A DNA stretch of 64,000 nucleotides from Porodaedalea pini (GCA_002794775.1 NBAY01000006.1:744001-808000), one strand, 5' to 3'; shown: positions 33,708-44,073, counted from the first letter of the stretch. Numbers and translations are program-made. Notes: generated by a model not told the origin, from the sequence alone.

Positions 33708-34387
33708 TGTGCTGGGGATCGCGTGTCTGGTGAGATCGGTGTGGAGTGGGAAGTCTCGGCGTGTGGTCTGATATGAAACGAGTGGAAGTGCGGCACGGCG
33801 CGAATAAGACGGAACGAGATGGGATGAGATAAGATGAGGTGAACGGTGGAACGGGCCATCGAGCCCGGCCGGAGTCTTGGTGGAACGAAACGAAGGGCAA
33901 AACAAAAGGAACGAAGAGCAGGACAGACGAGAGAGAGAAACGAAATAATGCAAGCTAGATGGAAAGAACCCGGATGACGGGAGCGTGCACAAGCACAAGC
34001 TCGAGACAAGCCAGATGCTCGAACGAGCGCTAACATAAACGATGCGTCCTCGCCATAGCCATAGCATAGGATTACACCATGTCCGACGAATCCCATTCGG
34101 CAGCACAAAAGAGCAGTGCACGCCCATCCGGTCAAGCAAAGAATTCCGACGTCGTTGTCAAGAACCACTGACCAACGTCGCCGCCGAAAATTCTCTTCGT
34201 CTCCGCTCTCCTTCCAGAGGAGAGAGGGAAACAAGCTTTCATATCCCTTTTCCTCCCCTCGCTGCTTTCTCGCTCTTTTTCTTCTTGATTTATCACTTTT
34301 GATTCGCGAACCAAATTTGCCAGGCGAACGACGACCCCATGCACGACATTCTCCCCCACCCGCTCCTCACTTTCCGCTGCGACCAGC

Positions 34388-36034
34388 TCAGCGGAACTCG
34401 AAGCTGGAATGGAAGCGATTTTCCACATGTGTCAACGATAGCTGTTGATATCTGTCGTCCGGAAAAAAAGCCATCATCATCCGCAAAGGGGAAAAAAAGC
34501 CAAGATTAGCAATGGCAGATGTCAATGAAGAAACGAAACAAGACGCACGGTTCCGAGTTCTTATGATAATAAAATCCACACATCGTCGCAGCAGGTGCCT
34601 CGGCGGGCTCGTCCCATGCGGTAGGTCTTCGCCTGCCCGACTCCTCACGTGTGCAGAGTCTTTGCGAAACATGGGAGTTGGGAGAAGGTTCCGAAGGATA
34701 AGACGCAAAGCCGCTCTCTACGCACAGTGGGAGGTCTTGTGCCAGCGCATGCGAAGACGGCGGAGTCGATTGCGGCTCAGGATCGAAGTCCACGCAGACG
34801 TAGTAGAATCCTGGATGAAGCGAAGAGGTTTAGCTAATTGGTACTAGTAACGGGAGATAGAAAAGCCTTACCAGCAAAACTTGCGCCACTGATATCCTGG
34901 ACGCGATGATCTGGCACGAGGAAGCGCTCCTTCCAGCGCATGAACACGGCGGGGCGGGACGTATTCGCAGGGAGAGTGAGGCGCGGCTCGACCAGCTCTT
35001 TTTGCACTGCACGGAACGCCGGGAAGCGTGCCCAGTGCACCATGTCCTCCTGCCGCGACGCACCCCAGTCCTGAGTGTCGAAGCCGTGGCGCATGCCGAT
35101 GATCTGCGCGTCAAAATACGTGGTGAGCTCTGGCCAGTCGTCCGTCAACCCACGGATACGCAAGTACCCGCACAGGAAGGAAGAAGCAAAGTCGACATCC
35201 TACAGAGATGCAAACAAGACATGTGGGTGTTAGTGACGCTGAGACGCGCGGCAATGACAACTGAGCAACAGGACTAACAACGATGGTGACGTTGACGTCG
35301 TAGCTGTTCCGCCCACTTTTCTGCGTGCCTTTGAATGTGGCGCCAGGCTGGAGACATTTGTAGCCCTTCGAGCGCACGCGCAGCCTCGTTATATCTACTA
35401 GCGGGTCGGGATATCCGTCGTCGTGGTCGCGGTCGTGTTTAAGTGGGAAGTGGGTTTCTCCGGGAGACGGGTATGTTTGTCGGACTGGAGACCTAGGGTG
35501 TGAGAGACGCAGAGTAGGAGAGACCAATATGGGCGAGGGATTGCGCTGGGGATACGGATGCTGAAGCGGGGACGTCGGAACAAGAACAGGTATGGGAAGG
35601 TTGCCCTGTGAAACACTAGGGCCGATCTGGCGCGCCTTGTCAATAACAAAGATGTCTCTTTCCTCTTCGTGCAGGTCAATCTCCTCCTCGCTAGATGATT
35701 CGGCCTCGTGGTGCCTGTCAACGTGCATGGACATGCTGCTAGCCCTGCCGTTGCGCAAGACGCGGCGCGGGACGTCGATATCGCAGGCTCCACCCTCCAC
35801 TGCCGAGGCCGTTGGGCACACCATGAGCGGCGTCCGCGGCGCGAGGCGCACGTCACGACATGCGCTGCAGAAGTTTGTGCTCTCGCTGGACTCCGGAGCG
35901 TACGGTGGGACGGGAAGGGGGGCCGTGTCCGCGTTTAGCGGCCCTTGACACACGGTGCAACGTTTCGTCTGGGGCGTGTCGTCGGGGACTTGGGCTGCAT
36001 CCGTTGGAGAGATGAGAAGACGTCCTGCAGGCAT
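34388..36034 (-). CDS. GID4: GID4/Vid24 substrate receptor of the GID ubiquitin ligase
   Basis: A 469-residue protein from exons 35279-36034, 34872-35199, 34549-34810 and 34388-34451. GID4 recognises N-terminal proline degrons, for example on gluconeogenic enzymes when glucose returns, and recruits them to the GID/CTLH E3 complex. The diagnostic beta-barrel blocks are present: FKGTQKSGRNSYDVNVTIVD, SSFLCGYLRIRGLTDDWPEL, TTYFDAQIIG, VQDISGASFAGFYYVC and YYHKNSEPYQQLSLTHV. The N-terminal 230 residues are a low-complexity extension with two CxxC pairs (CTVC, CSAC) that could bind zinc. Two oddities: about 65 residues are inserted between the FYY and FYYHKNSE strands, and the usual Trp after NSE is Pro. 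The last intron (34452-34548) is supported by rebuilding SEPYQQLSLTHV. Confidence 0.88.
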
Positions 36035-36381
36035 CGCTGTGGTCGTCGCCGCCTTGTCGCTGTCGAGAGGAATATGCTGTTCGGGGATGTCGCTGCTGTG
36101 CGTCGGGAGAAGGAGGAGTGATGGTCGTATGTATGTAAGAGGGAAGAGTCACGCGTCGCCCATTTCTATCTCGAATTTCCTCGCGAGTCGCGGACCACGA
36201 CACGTGCCCTGTAAGACTACTCACTCATTTCAAGTAGAACATGCATATAGTCAGATGTCGTGCGCCATCCCTCCGACTCGGCCACTCACAAGTAACAGCC
36301 GTGCTATCCACAAATCTATATCCAACACAAAATACTAATACTGTCCTTCAGAAGCTTGAATGAACACTACATTGCTCGTTT
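36035..36381. other. intergenic, GID4 upstream region
   Basis: 347 bp upstream of the GID4 start and downstream of the orphan exon, including CACGTGCC near 36201. The GID4 promoter is expected here. No further exon is recognised. Confidence 0.4.
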
Positions 36382-36669
36382 CTATCTGAACAGCCTGAGC
36401 ATATTCTCTTCTCCAAACCTCGCACCCGTATAATTAACGGACGCTGGTGCATCACCGTTAACACCAATCAGCTGATCATGAAACTCGGCGCGTCTATCAC
36501 CACTCGGGCGGAGCACAGTTTCATCAACTCGGCGCTGAGTCCAGGTTTCATGAACTGAGGCAGACGCCTTTGGCACAATGATTCCTGCGCGTTGCCGTAA
36601 GCGCGCAAGACGGGTGCGTGTTTCCTTGTCTTCTTCTTCACTGTAGCGGCGCCCAAATAGCGTGCTGGT
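36382..36669 (-). CDS. orphan terminal exon, protein unknown
   Basis: A splice acceptor (GTAG, 36670-36671) opens a 96-codon frame that runs to a TAG stop. It is hydrophilic and looks like real protein sequence: TSTLFGRRYSEEEDKETRTR, then LARLRQRAGIIVPKASASVH, and ending ASVNYTGARFGEENMLRLFR. Amino acid composition and third-position GC resemble neighbouring genes, and no internal stop occurs. I do not recognise the family, and I find no convincing upstream exon in the low-complexity DNA to the right. It may therefore be the last exon of a gene whose 5' part has been lost, or an exon of a gene with distant partners. Confidence 0.4.
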   Translation of the reverse strand, partial: TSTLFGRRYSEEEDKETRTRLARLRQRAGIIVPKASASVHETWTQRRVDETVLRPSGDRRAEFHDQLIGVNGDAPASVNYTGARFGEENMLRLFR

Positions 36670-37436
36670 CTACTTGTTTCTGGCGATTACTGCTATTGCG
36701 CAGTCGAATATCAGATGCAGTGCCGGCATTGCTCTTCTTTGATAAAAAGCTCGACATACGCGTCTCCACTCTTTAAAGAGGTATGTGCCTTCGAAAACAA
36801 GGTGAAGGCAGATGGCGCGCGAGTTGATTGCAGCCCAGCGATGGTGCGCCCGCGATCAGGTGTCTCAATGCGCGGCCAGCCACTGAAGACCCGGATCTCG
36901 CCCAGCGGCGTTTGCTGCCCAATACGCCTTTGCGCCGATCAGCCCGCGCGCCCTTCCCTTCACTTCGAAGCTCGAAACGCGCCGGGTCTTGGCCTCCGCA
37001 GCAAGAAACGAAGAAAACTCCTTCGGGCCAGGGTCTGTGCTTCCATGCGTACAGTCATCTGAGTGCTAGTGTCCTGTGCCTCGGTCCTGTGCCTGCTCGT
37101 ACTCCGGCATCCAGCTCTCTTTCTCTTTTTCTTCGTTATTTTCCAGATCTACGCGCGAGTGCACTCAACAGACACCTTATCTCCGGTTGAATCTGCGTCC
37201 CGGGCGCTCCCATTCCATATTCTGCTCTTCGCCTCTTCTGCTGCGCAAGCAGGCTTCGAAAAATCCTGTGTGTTGGCATCGCCTTCCGGCCGCGGTGCAT
37301 TAATGTTGATTCCTTCAGTGAATGCAACGTGCTGCGCCTCCGTTTCTTGATGGGATTAATATTGGAACCCGACCTCGCCTCTGCGCTCGCCGAAGCCGAG
37401 CACTAGTACTGGCGGGAACCTCTCCTGCTTGCCGGC

Positions 37437-37640
37437 TTCCCCTTCTCCTGGCTCTCGACTCTCGACTCTCGACTCCGGAGTCCGGAATGCCGAGTCCGCG
37501 GCAAGCCACTCCGACCTTGTCAGTATTAGTGATCTTCAGAGTCGTGTCCATCGAATGATCTCGACTCCTTGCTCTCACCTCTCCAGCGGAGGCGGACCGG
37601 GTCAGATTGAATTCGAGTCCGAGTCCGAGTCTGAATCCGA
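37437..37640 (+). repeat. CTCGACT / GAGTCC imperfect tandem repeats
   Basis: Three near-perfect CTCGACT units at about 37446-37468 run into CTCCGGAGTCCGG. A second block at about 37606-37635 has GAGTCC units grading into GAATCC. The motif family recurs near 37960 (GAGCTCGGAGCTCGG) and 38085 (CCCGAGTCCCGAGTTCC). Confidence 0.7.
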
Positions 37641-38778
37641 ATGCGTTTTGCTTCGATGCGATGATAGATAGCCACGTACAGACGGCCGGTGTCTGCCTTT
37701 AGATGCATTGTCTAAATAAGCTTCAGTTCTTTACTTTGTACGTATCTGTATACCAACCATCCGATATGAACGACCGAAGACGCGCGACTCGTCAAATCCG
37801 CAAAGGCACCGGAAAACATATACAATATACGCCTGCACATCGCCAGGAATGAACCGCGGCACACGTCCCGAGTAACTTAGTAAGTTCCGGACTAGCTTCA
37901 TAATAAAGCCACTATAGCATTAATAATAACATTGGTCGTCGATACGGGAGCTCGGAGCTCGGAGCGTTGGTCGTCCGCCAGGTCCACGCCTGCACGTCGA
38001 AACAAGCTTCTGTGCATTAATATTCTTAAGATTGGGATTAGACATCCGGCTCTTTCGTGCGGCGTGCAGCGTCTCCCAAGTCCCGAGTCCCGAGTTCCGA
38101 CTCGGAGTCCGCTTTGGCATTGACATTAATATTGACATTATCTGGAGAACCTGGACGTGTCGCGGGAGGAAGGCCTAGGGCCCTCGACTCGGAGCGGGGC
38201 GGGAAAAAGATCGGAATCGAAATCTCGAGTGCTTCCAGACGATTGTGTTTGATAGTCCTAGTCCTAGTCCCAGTCCGTTCGGAAGAAAGGCCACGTACGG
38301 CACGACATTCTCTTTCCTCGGGCTATATATGTGATACGAACTATAGCGTAGTATACATAATACAATGTAAGTGTACTTGTCCTCAGATAGTATATCCGTA
38401 TCACAGTCCTTTGATGCAGTCGTGGCCTGCGAGCGACATTCGTTTTGATGTCGAGTTTGGAGAATACTGGACGCGTATATACGTACATCGAGGCTCAGCA
38501 TACTGACGAGAAGAGGGCATTACCCTCTTCCTAAAACAGATTCCAATCTAGCCTTGAGTCCTCGCCCGACACTCCGCAGCTCGGCGCTCGGAGGCCAACC
38601 GCGCTAACAAAAGGATCAACCATCGGAGACTATACAAACAGTCACTGCGGCGCGTTTGCGTATGCGTTTGCGTTTGTTCTTTAGCGTCCATGCTTCCCTG
38701 TGGTTTCGTGGCAGCTTCTCCAAGCGTTCCAATTCTCCGAAAGACCTGCCAGCACATCCTGAAAAGAGAGAAGCAAGC

Positions 38779-38817
38779 GAGAAAAAAAGAAAAAGAAAAA
38801 GAAAAAGAAAAAGAGGG
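38779..38817 (+). repeat. AAAAAG microsatellite
   Basis: Four to five copies of a six-base A/G unit in intergenic DNA. Confidence 0.85.
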
Positions 38818-39562
38818 GCCGATGGTTCGTTCACAGCTTCGCTAGTACTGATCGATAGCCATCATCGGATGAGCACCTCATTTGTTTTCTCGATCTTGTA
38901 GGACCTAAAAATAAGTGTGGATTTTCGTATCCTATACGTCTATGAGCGCGTTCGCAAGCTATATCAGTTCGGATCGATCTAATGCAGCCGTTTTGCGATA
39001 GAAATGCAGATCAGGTTCGGATACCGCCTGCCCGCCCTCCAGATTTCCTTCTCTCTCTCTCTCCGGACGTGGGCCGATGTTCGCGAAGCGGGGTCGTGGA
39101 CGCAGCCGAGAAGCCAGTGTGTAACGAGAGAAGAACGAGAAGGCGCGTCTGAGAAGGGCCGGTTTCTTTTCTTTTCTTTTTTTTCTTTTCTTTTGGTCCC
39201 GGAAGAGAGGGAGGAACAACTGTGCAAGATGTGTTCAATGTCCTTGAGACAGAAATGTGGAGCGAAGCACTGGCAGCGGCGGTCTGGTAGGCGGATCTGA
39301 AATCGAACGTTGTTCGGCACCGGTTTTCAACCTTTTTTTTTGGAACTTGAGTTGGAGATCATTACCAAGTCTCTCCCGTAACACCTGAGCCGTGAAGGTC
39401 TAGATTTCATTTTTGAACGCGAAGGGACCTAAAATACATGTATTTTCTACCTGGAAAGTGAACAGCTTATCATTTCACAAACGAACTGTGATGAGGAATA
39501 GATAGAACTCACTCGTACAACAGCGGAAACTCCGAAATATACATTAGTTCTAGCCAGCTTTT

Positions 39563-40421
39563 CTAATCATCGCCGGCGGGCAGCTCCTCCTCCAAGTACT
39601 TGACGAGCTTGACGCGCATCTCCGTCGATTCGTCCCCTCGCAGGACGTCGCTCACGAACGTCGCTTCCACCTGCATCTGGATCTGCATACAGAAAAGACA
39701 TAGAGTACATTAAGACACACACCCGTCTTGGCTATATAAGTGTGCTGCGTACCATTTCCAGCGCCCCGCGTATAACGCCGCAGAGCACATTGCTGTACCA
39801 CAGCCCGCCCTGTAGCGCCTCGTCTGGGAGCTCGACGAACTCCGCCAGCGGGTTCTCGTCGAATGTCAGGGTGAAAAATGTGCCGGGCGAGGATGCGGTA
39901 GGCTGGGGTGTTGACCCGGCTTTTGCAGTCGGTACGGGCGGCGGCGCGCCGTGCGTCACCGCCGGCGTGATATTCAGAAACGACTTGAACCCAACCTGTT
40001 TGCGCCGAAATGATAAAGCGGTGTTGTCGACCCAGCCAAGCGAAAAAAACGGAATATCGCACACCTTGGACACTACCTCGCCCGTCTCCCTAAAGTCCGC
40101 ACAGCGCCCGAGATTGCTGCGCGCGAGGAAGTCCTCGATGAGGCGCGTGCCGATGTTGTAGCCCATCTTCTCGAGCTGCTTGTTCACCTCGCCGTAGTCC
40201 TCGTAGTCCTGGATCAGCTGCACGACCAGCGCGCCGTAAGTCATCGCGAAGAGCTCCGCGTTCTTTTCTCCGGTAGATGCGAGGCGGGGGGCGCGCGAGG
40301 GAGGCAAGGAGATCAGTGTAAGCTTGCTGCGCGGCGGGGAGCGCAAACTCACGATCTTCTCTGTGCGCCCTTTCCATAGGTCCTCGCCGACGGCCTTGAA
40401 TTGCTTGCTCGTCGTTGCCAT
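39563..40421 (-). CDS. BET3: TRAPP complex subunit Bet3
   Basis: A 209-residue core subunit of the TRAPP tethering complexes, which activate Rab GTPase Ypt1 in ER-to-Golgi traffic. Exons are 40353-40421, 40065-40262, 39753-39995 and 39682-39563. The conserved blocks are [82 protein letters not shown] and FVSDVLRGD. Cys77 (LGRCADF) corresponds to the cysteine that carries the buried fatty acyl group in Bet3 structures. The first acceptor used is AAAG at 40263, since it alone gives KINAELF. Compared with yeast there is an extra Pro/Ala/Thr-rich loop of about 20 residues after NITPAVT. The start faces the LRR gene across 353 bp. Confidence 0.95.
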
Positions 40422-40774
40422 TGTTCATTCAAATCCGTGCTCGCAAAGTTGGTATAGACTGGATGCAGAGCTCAGACAAGGAGCAAAGTAGTAGTAACTC
40501 TTGAACTGAGGCGCACCGCGCACGCAAACTCTGTCGCGATCCTCCATCATGCCGCGTAGATCGACCGGCCGCGGCCGGGCGTGTCCTCATGCACTCGAGT
40601 CGAACACAACCGTCATGGCTACCAACATAAACTATAGTTATACCACGATTGGTTGAATATTTGTTAATGGTGCAATTCGCAAGACACACTTTGCCGAATA
40701 CGTCTCCTACTACGCAAACGTATCGTTATATGAGCTGAAATCCGCTGTGGTGGACGCTCTGATCAAGGGTTCCC
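40422..40774. promoter_or_regulatory. divergent promoter region, BET3 / LRR-like gene
   Basis: 353 bp between oppositely oriented starts. No exon or clear motif beyond A/T-rich segments near 40630-40680. Confidence 0.45.
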
Positions 40775-42355
40775 ATGGACGACTCCAATGGATCCCCTGC
40801 TTCTTCTCTCAATCACCCCGCGCACCTCGAGAGCCTGAGCGTATCTGTCCCGTGCAAGACCGCGTCCGATGCGCTGGTAACTTCTCTAAGTGTTGCTCTG
40901 AGCAAAGACCTAACCTCAAACGTCCTCGACGCTTTCCTTGCGCTCTTGCGGGACCCTACATTCAGCTCGAAAGACGTCACATTCGAGACGACTCAGGATA
41001 TCTCAAGGCATATCTCAGAGCAGCGGAAGAGAGTTGCACAATTGCGGTCTCTATCCGCTGCTCAGTATGCTGGGAAATCACGCATGAACGCGAGCGTAAC
41101 AGAAAACATCTATGGGGTACCGCAGATAGTTATCGATCTCGTCGCTCAGCAACTGGCACACGAGATGATGCCTTTTGCGGAGCAGGTAGATTGGGATACG
41201 AACGTTTTCAACACTGGCGACGCACGCTGTCCTCGCGAACAGGACCTGCTCTCTATGGCGCTCGTCCATCGTACGTGGACCGGCCCCGCGTACCGCGCGT
41301 TGCGCTCCCGCGCCAAGCTCGTCGGATCAAAAAACCTGCATGCCTTCTTCCGAAGCCCACGGATGGGCCCATGGCTGCGCGAGGTCTACTTTGTAGAGTC
41401 TCTCGACAGCGAGAACTCAGGCGAGATGGTCAAGCTTCTGCAGCATCTACTGAAAAATGCGCCGAATTTGAAGAAGCTGTGCATTAGGACGTGGTGGAGA
41501 CTCGGGGTGCCCGAGACGTATGACTTTCATTCCGTCGTGAAAGAGCTAGCCCGTATGCACGAGCTGGAGGCCCTTTGGTTGATTCCGAATCGTGGACATG
41601 TGGCATGCTTGCCAGCGCTGTGTGACGTGCTTCCTAGCTTGCGCTCTCTAAAAGCGTTGCACATCCGAAACTGGATGGGCGGACCCGGAGAGGACGACTC
41701 CCTCCATGTGAATCTGGACCGCTCGCTTAGCACCACATCTCCAAGCGCACATCTCACCACGCTGTCATTTGTAGATGGCGGACTCAACGAGACTACTTAC
41801 TGTTTCCTCTCGTGGCTCTTGCGCGACTGTCCTCTGAGGAATCTGGAGCTTCACTCGAAAGACATCTGCAGGATGCAACAGGGGTCTGCGGCGTCTCCCC
41901 TGTTCCGAGCTCTGCAGCCCTTCCTGTCCGGAATCAAGACGCTCAGGCTCCACTACTCCTCGTTGAACGAAGACATAGACTGCAGGACTGAGTTCGTGTT
42001 GAGCTGCACCAACCTGAAGACGCTCTCAGTCGTAGTTGGACTACACCACGATTTGAACGAGTTCCCAGACTCAATCGAGAACCTTCACGTGCATTTCTCG
42101 ACTGTGTGGCCTGTTTCTGGGAAACACATACATGAGACACTCGAGCGGGAAGAGACGCTTTCAAAATTACGGACGCTCAGGCTGACGAAAGATCCTTTGG
42201 ATATATTCTCTGAAGTCCGGGTAATGGACGATGAGGAAGAGCGACTGGAGGCTGCTTGGCATATAGACGACGTGAAGAAGCTCTGCGAGGAAAGAAAAAT
42301 TGATCTAACCAATGAATACAACTTCATATCGTTTAAGGAGCTATCAAGCATGTAG
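40775..42355 (+). CDS. intronless F-box/LRR-like protein
   Basis: A 526-residue single-exon protein. The middle carries ALVHRTWTGPAYRALRSR, the kind of segment that follows an F-box helix in basidiomycete F-box proteins. Irregular leucine-rich repeats of about 25-30 residues follow (LLQHLLKNAPNLKKLCI, LPSLRSLKALHIRNW, LRDCPLRNLELH, LSGIKTLRLHYSSLN, CTNLKTLSVVVG). The N-terminal F-box core itself (around IYGVPQIVIDLVAQQL) is divergent. Such proteins usually serve as substrate adaptors of SCF ubiquitin ligases and form very large, fast-evolving families in mushrooms. Being intronless among intron-rich neighbours could reflect retrotransposition, but single-exon members of this family are common. 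Confidence 0.75.
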   Translation: MDDSNGSPASSLNHPAHLESLSVSVPCKTASDALVTSLSVALSKDLTSNVLDAFLALLRDPTFSSKDVTFETTQDISRHISEQRKRVAQLRSLSAAQYAGKSRMNASVTENIYGVPQIVIDLVAQQLAHEMMPFAEQVDWDTNVFNTGDARCPREQDLLSMALVHRTWTGPAYRALRSRAKLVGSKNLHAFFRSPRMGPWLREVYFVESLDSENSGEMVKLLQHLLKNAPNLKKLCIRTWWRLGVPETYDFHSVVKELARMHELEALWLIPNRGHVACLPALCDVLPSLRSLKALHIRNWMGGPGEDDSLHVNLDRSLSTTSPSAHLTTLSFVDGGLNETTYCFLSWLLRDCPLRNLELHSKDICRMQQGSAASPLFRALQPFLSGIKTLRLHYSSLNEDIDCRTEFVLSCTNLKTLSVVVGLHHDLNEFPDSIENLHVHFSTVWPVSGKHIHETLEREETLSKLRTLRLTKDPLDIFSEVRVMDDEEERLEAAWHIDDVKKLCEERKIDLTNEYNFISFKELSSM

Positions 42356-42468
42356 AAATAAAAATGCTGTAGCTCCCTGTTACATCATATGAATGCGATT
42401 TTGTTGGTACAAACTTGGTCGAAAACTGCCTCTCCTGTCATTACAACACTTGTCTGAGAAGTCAAGCG

Positions 42469-42541
42469 AAAAAACGACAATAAATATTGTGCACCGAAGT
42501 GCATTCCACTCTGAAAAGCGTGTCATCCTTGTGCAGGGGCC

Positions 42542-42572
<31 letters not shown>

Positions 42573-42596
42573 TTCGTATGTCACCCCGAAGGGGAC
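42469..42596 (-). ncRNA. U6 spliceosomal snRNA
   Basis: The minus strand reads a 5' hairpin (GTCCCCTTCGGGG), then ATTGGAACGATACAGAGAAG, ATTAGCATGGCCCCTGCACA and AGGATGACACGC. This includes the invariant ACAGAGA box, the AGC triad and the internal stem-loop of U6. The 5' end is set at 42596 by the hairpin. The 3' end is uncertain: a T6 run at 42469-42474 is the likely Pol III stop, and a small TTCG-capped hairpin precedes it. No intron is visible. It is transcribed away from the RBM22/Slt11 gene, whose ATG lies 168 bp from its 5' end. Confidence 0.93.
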
Positions 42597-42764
42597 AGTT
42601 GTAAGTGTGAGTCTACCTAGGGTGCCGCGTTGTTTTTGCATTTTGGTCAGTCGCCGGGGTATTTGACCATTGCCTTATTCAGCCTGTGACTCTCGCGCGA
42701 GTGCAGACACCTTGGCCAGCGACCACCACGAACATAAACCTCAGCTCATTCGTGACGCTACAAA
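42597..42764. promoter_or_regulatory. shared upstream region of U6 snRNA and SLT11
   Basis: Only 168 bp separate the U6 5' end from the start codon of the Slt11/RBM22 gene, transcribed in the other direction. Both a Pol III (U6) and a Pol II (mRNA) promoter must fit in or overlap here. No obvious TATA element at about -30 of U6 was found by eye. Confidence 0.6.
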
Positions 42765-44073
42765 ATGCCGCCAAAGTCAGATATCAACAAGGCTGGCTGG
42801 GAGCAGAGCGAGTTTCCCATTCTTTGCGAGACTTGTGCGTGAACTCGTGCTGCTTTTCCTTCTCGGTCACTTACTCAACCTTGCAATTGGCAGGCCTGGG
42901 CGACAATGCGTTCGTTCGCATGGTGCGTCGAACTCTTCTCCCATTCAACCAAGCATATGCTAAAAGTACATTAGACCAAGCAGGAGTTCGCTCGTTCGTG
43001 TGGAACCTGTGCGCGTCCGTTCACCGTCTTCCGCTGGAACCCCGGCTCGGGCATGCGCTTCAAGGCGACCGTAATCTGCCAGACGTGCGCCAAGATCAAG
43101 AACGTCTGCCAGACCTGTTTGCTCGACCTCGAGTACGGTCTGCCCACACAGGTCCGTGATACCGCGCTTGCGATCAAGAACCAGGCGCCGAGCAGTGACA
43201 TCAACCGCGAGTACTATGCGCAGAACATGGATGGCAAGGTGCGTCCAGCATGCTTCTGTCATTACTAGTGATATGCTGACTGTGGTGGGTGTAGCTGGAG
43301 GGGAACAAGTCGTTGTTGGATTCTGGGAGAGCGCAGTCTGCAGGGAAGGAGATGCTGAAGCAGCTTGCGCGGACAGATCCTTACTATAAGCGAAACCGAC
43401 CAAAGATATGTTCATTTTTTGCCAAAGGGGGATGCACTCGAGGGAACGAGTGTCCTTACCTGTGGGTTTGTTTTCACTGCCTGTTCTGGGAAGAATGGCG
43501 ACTAAAGTATCCAATGCAGACATGAAAAACCAGTAGAAAATGAGCTGTCGAAGCAGAATATGCGGGATCGGTACTACGGTCGGAATGATCCCGTGGCACA
43601 CAAGATCCTCTCCAGGAATGCTGAGACGCAGGGCCTCAAGCCTCCAGAAGACGAGTCGATCGTATGTGCTTTATTTTCTCCATAGTGTTCCTTTGCTGAT
43701 TACCTTTTGTCCTTCCGGCCCAACCCTCAATGTGTTACAGACCTCCCTCTTCCTTTCCTCTCTCCCTCAAACCGCCTCTGAGCAGTCCATCCGCACACAC
43801 GTCGTGCAAACCCTTCCCGCCTCCACATCCCCCGATTCAAATCCTGCCACATCAATACGCTCTGTGGTGCATGTAGCGAAGTCGCGTTGTGCGTTTATCA
43901 ATTTTGTCAACCGGGCAGCGGCGGAGCGTGCTGCGGAAGCCTGGGCGAACGGTTTGGAGATTGACGGCGAGCGTGTGGGTGTGAAGTGGGGGCGGAGTCG
44001 TCCGAAACCTGGTGAGTCGGTCGCGGCGCCTGTACCTCCGGCTTCTGTGGCTACTGCTGCAACTGCTGCATGA
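42765..44073 (+). CDS. SLT11: Slt11/Ecm2-RBM22-type splicing factor
   Basis: A 334-residue protein of the catalytic spliceosome. Exons are 42765-42834, 42894-42922, 42975-43238, 43295-43461, 43520-43661 and 43741-44073. The N-terminal Cys-rich zinc domain has [34 protein letters not shown] and [18 protein letters not shown] finger follows ([19 protein letters not shown]) and then a C-terminal RRM with RNP-like SLFLSSL and [16 protein letters not shown]22 and its yeast counterparts Cwc2 and Ecm2 contact the U6 internal stem-loop and hold the catalytic RNA core. The Tyr-Arg-His of the finger is Tyr-Leu-His here, rebuilt over the fourth intron. A Pro/Ala/Thr tail ends the protein. Confidence 0.93.

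Larger units (their letters stand above)
32701..34387. other. intergenic downstream of GID4, purine-rich
   Basis: About 1.7 kb with no supported gene. From 33350 to 34380 the + strand is rich in G and A, so the minus strand shows several overlapping 150-290-codon open frames in all registers. These are Ser/Pro/Leu/Arg-rich without domains and I treat them as compositional. The tract lies on the 3' side of GID4. Confidence 0.5.
36670..39562. other. 2.9 kb low-complexity intergenic tract
   Basis: No gene is supported. The tract has clustered imperfect hexa/heptamer repeats based on CTCGACT and GAGTCC (about 37435-37480, 37605-37640, 38080-38110), repeated ATTAATATT-like words (37301, 37355, 37915, 38018, 38125), an AAAAAG microsatellite and a polypyrimidine run near 39165-39195. 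Some segments are GC-rich with long open frames (36715-37190), but they show no domain or splice logic. It has the look of decayed sequence. Confidence 0.45.

Noticed and set aside
33353..34234. Minus-strand frames of 156-293 codons downstream of GID4
   Set aside because: All three registers are open because the strand is pyrimidine-rich; sequences are Ser/Pro/Leu/Arg low complexity and include a polyproline from a G16 run.
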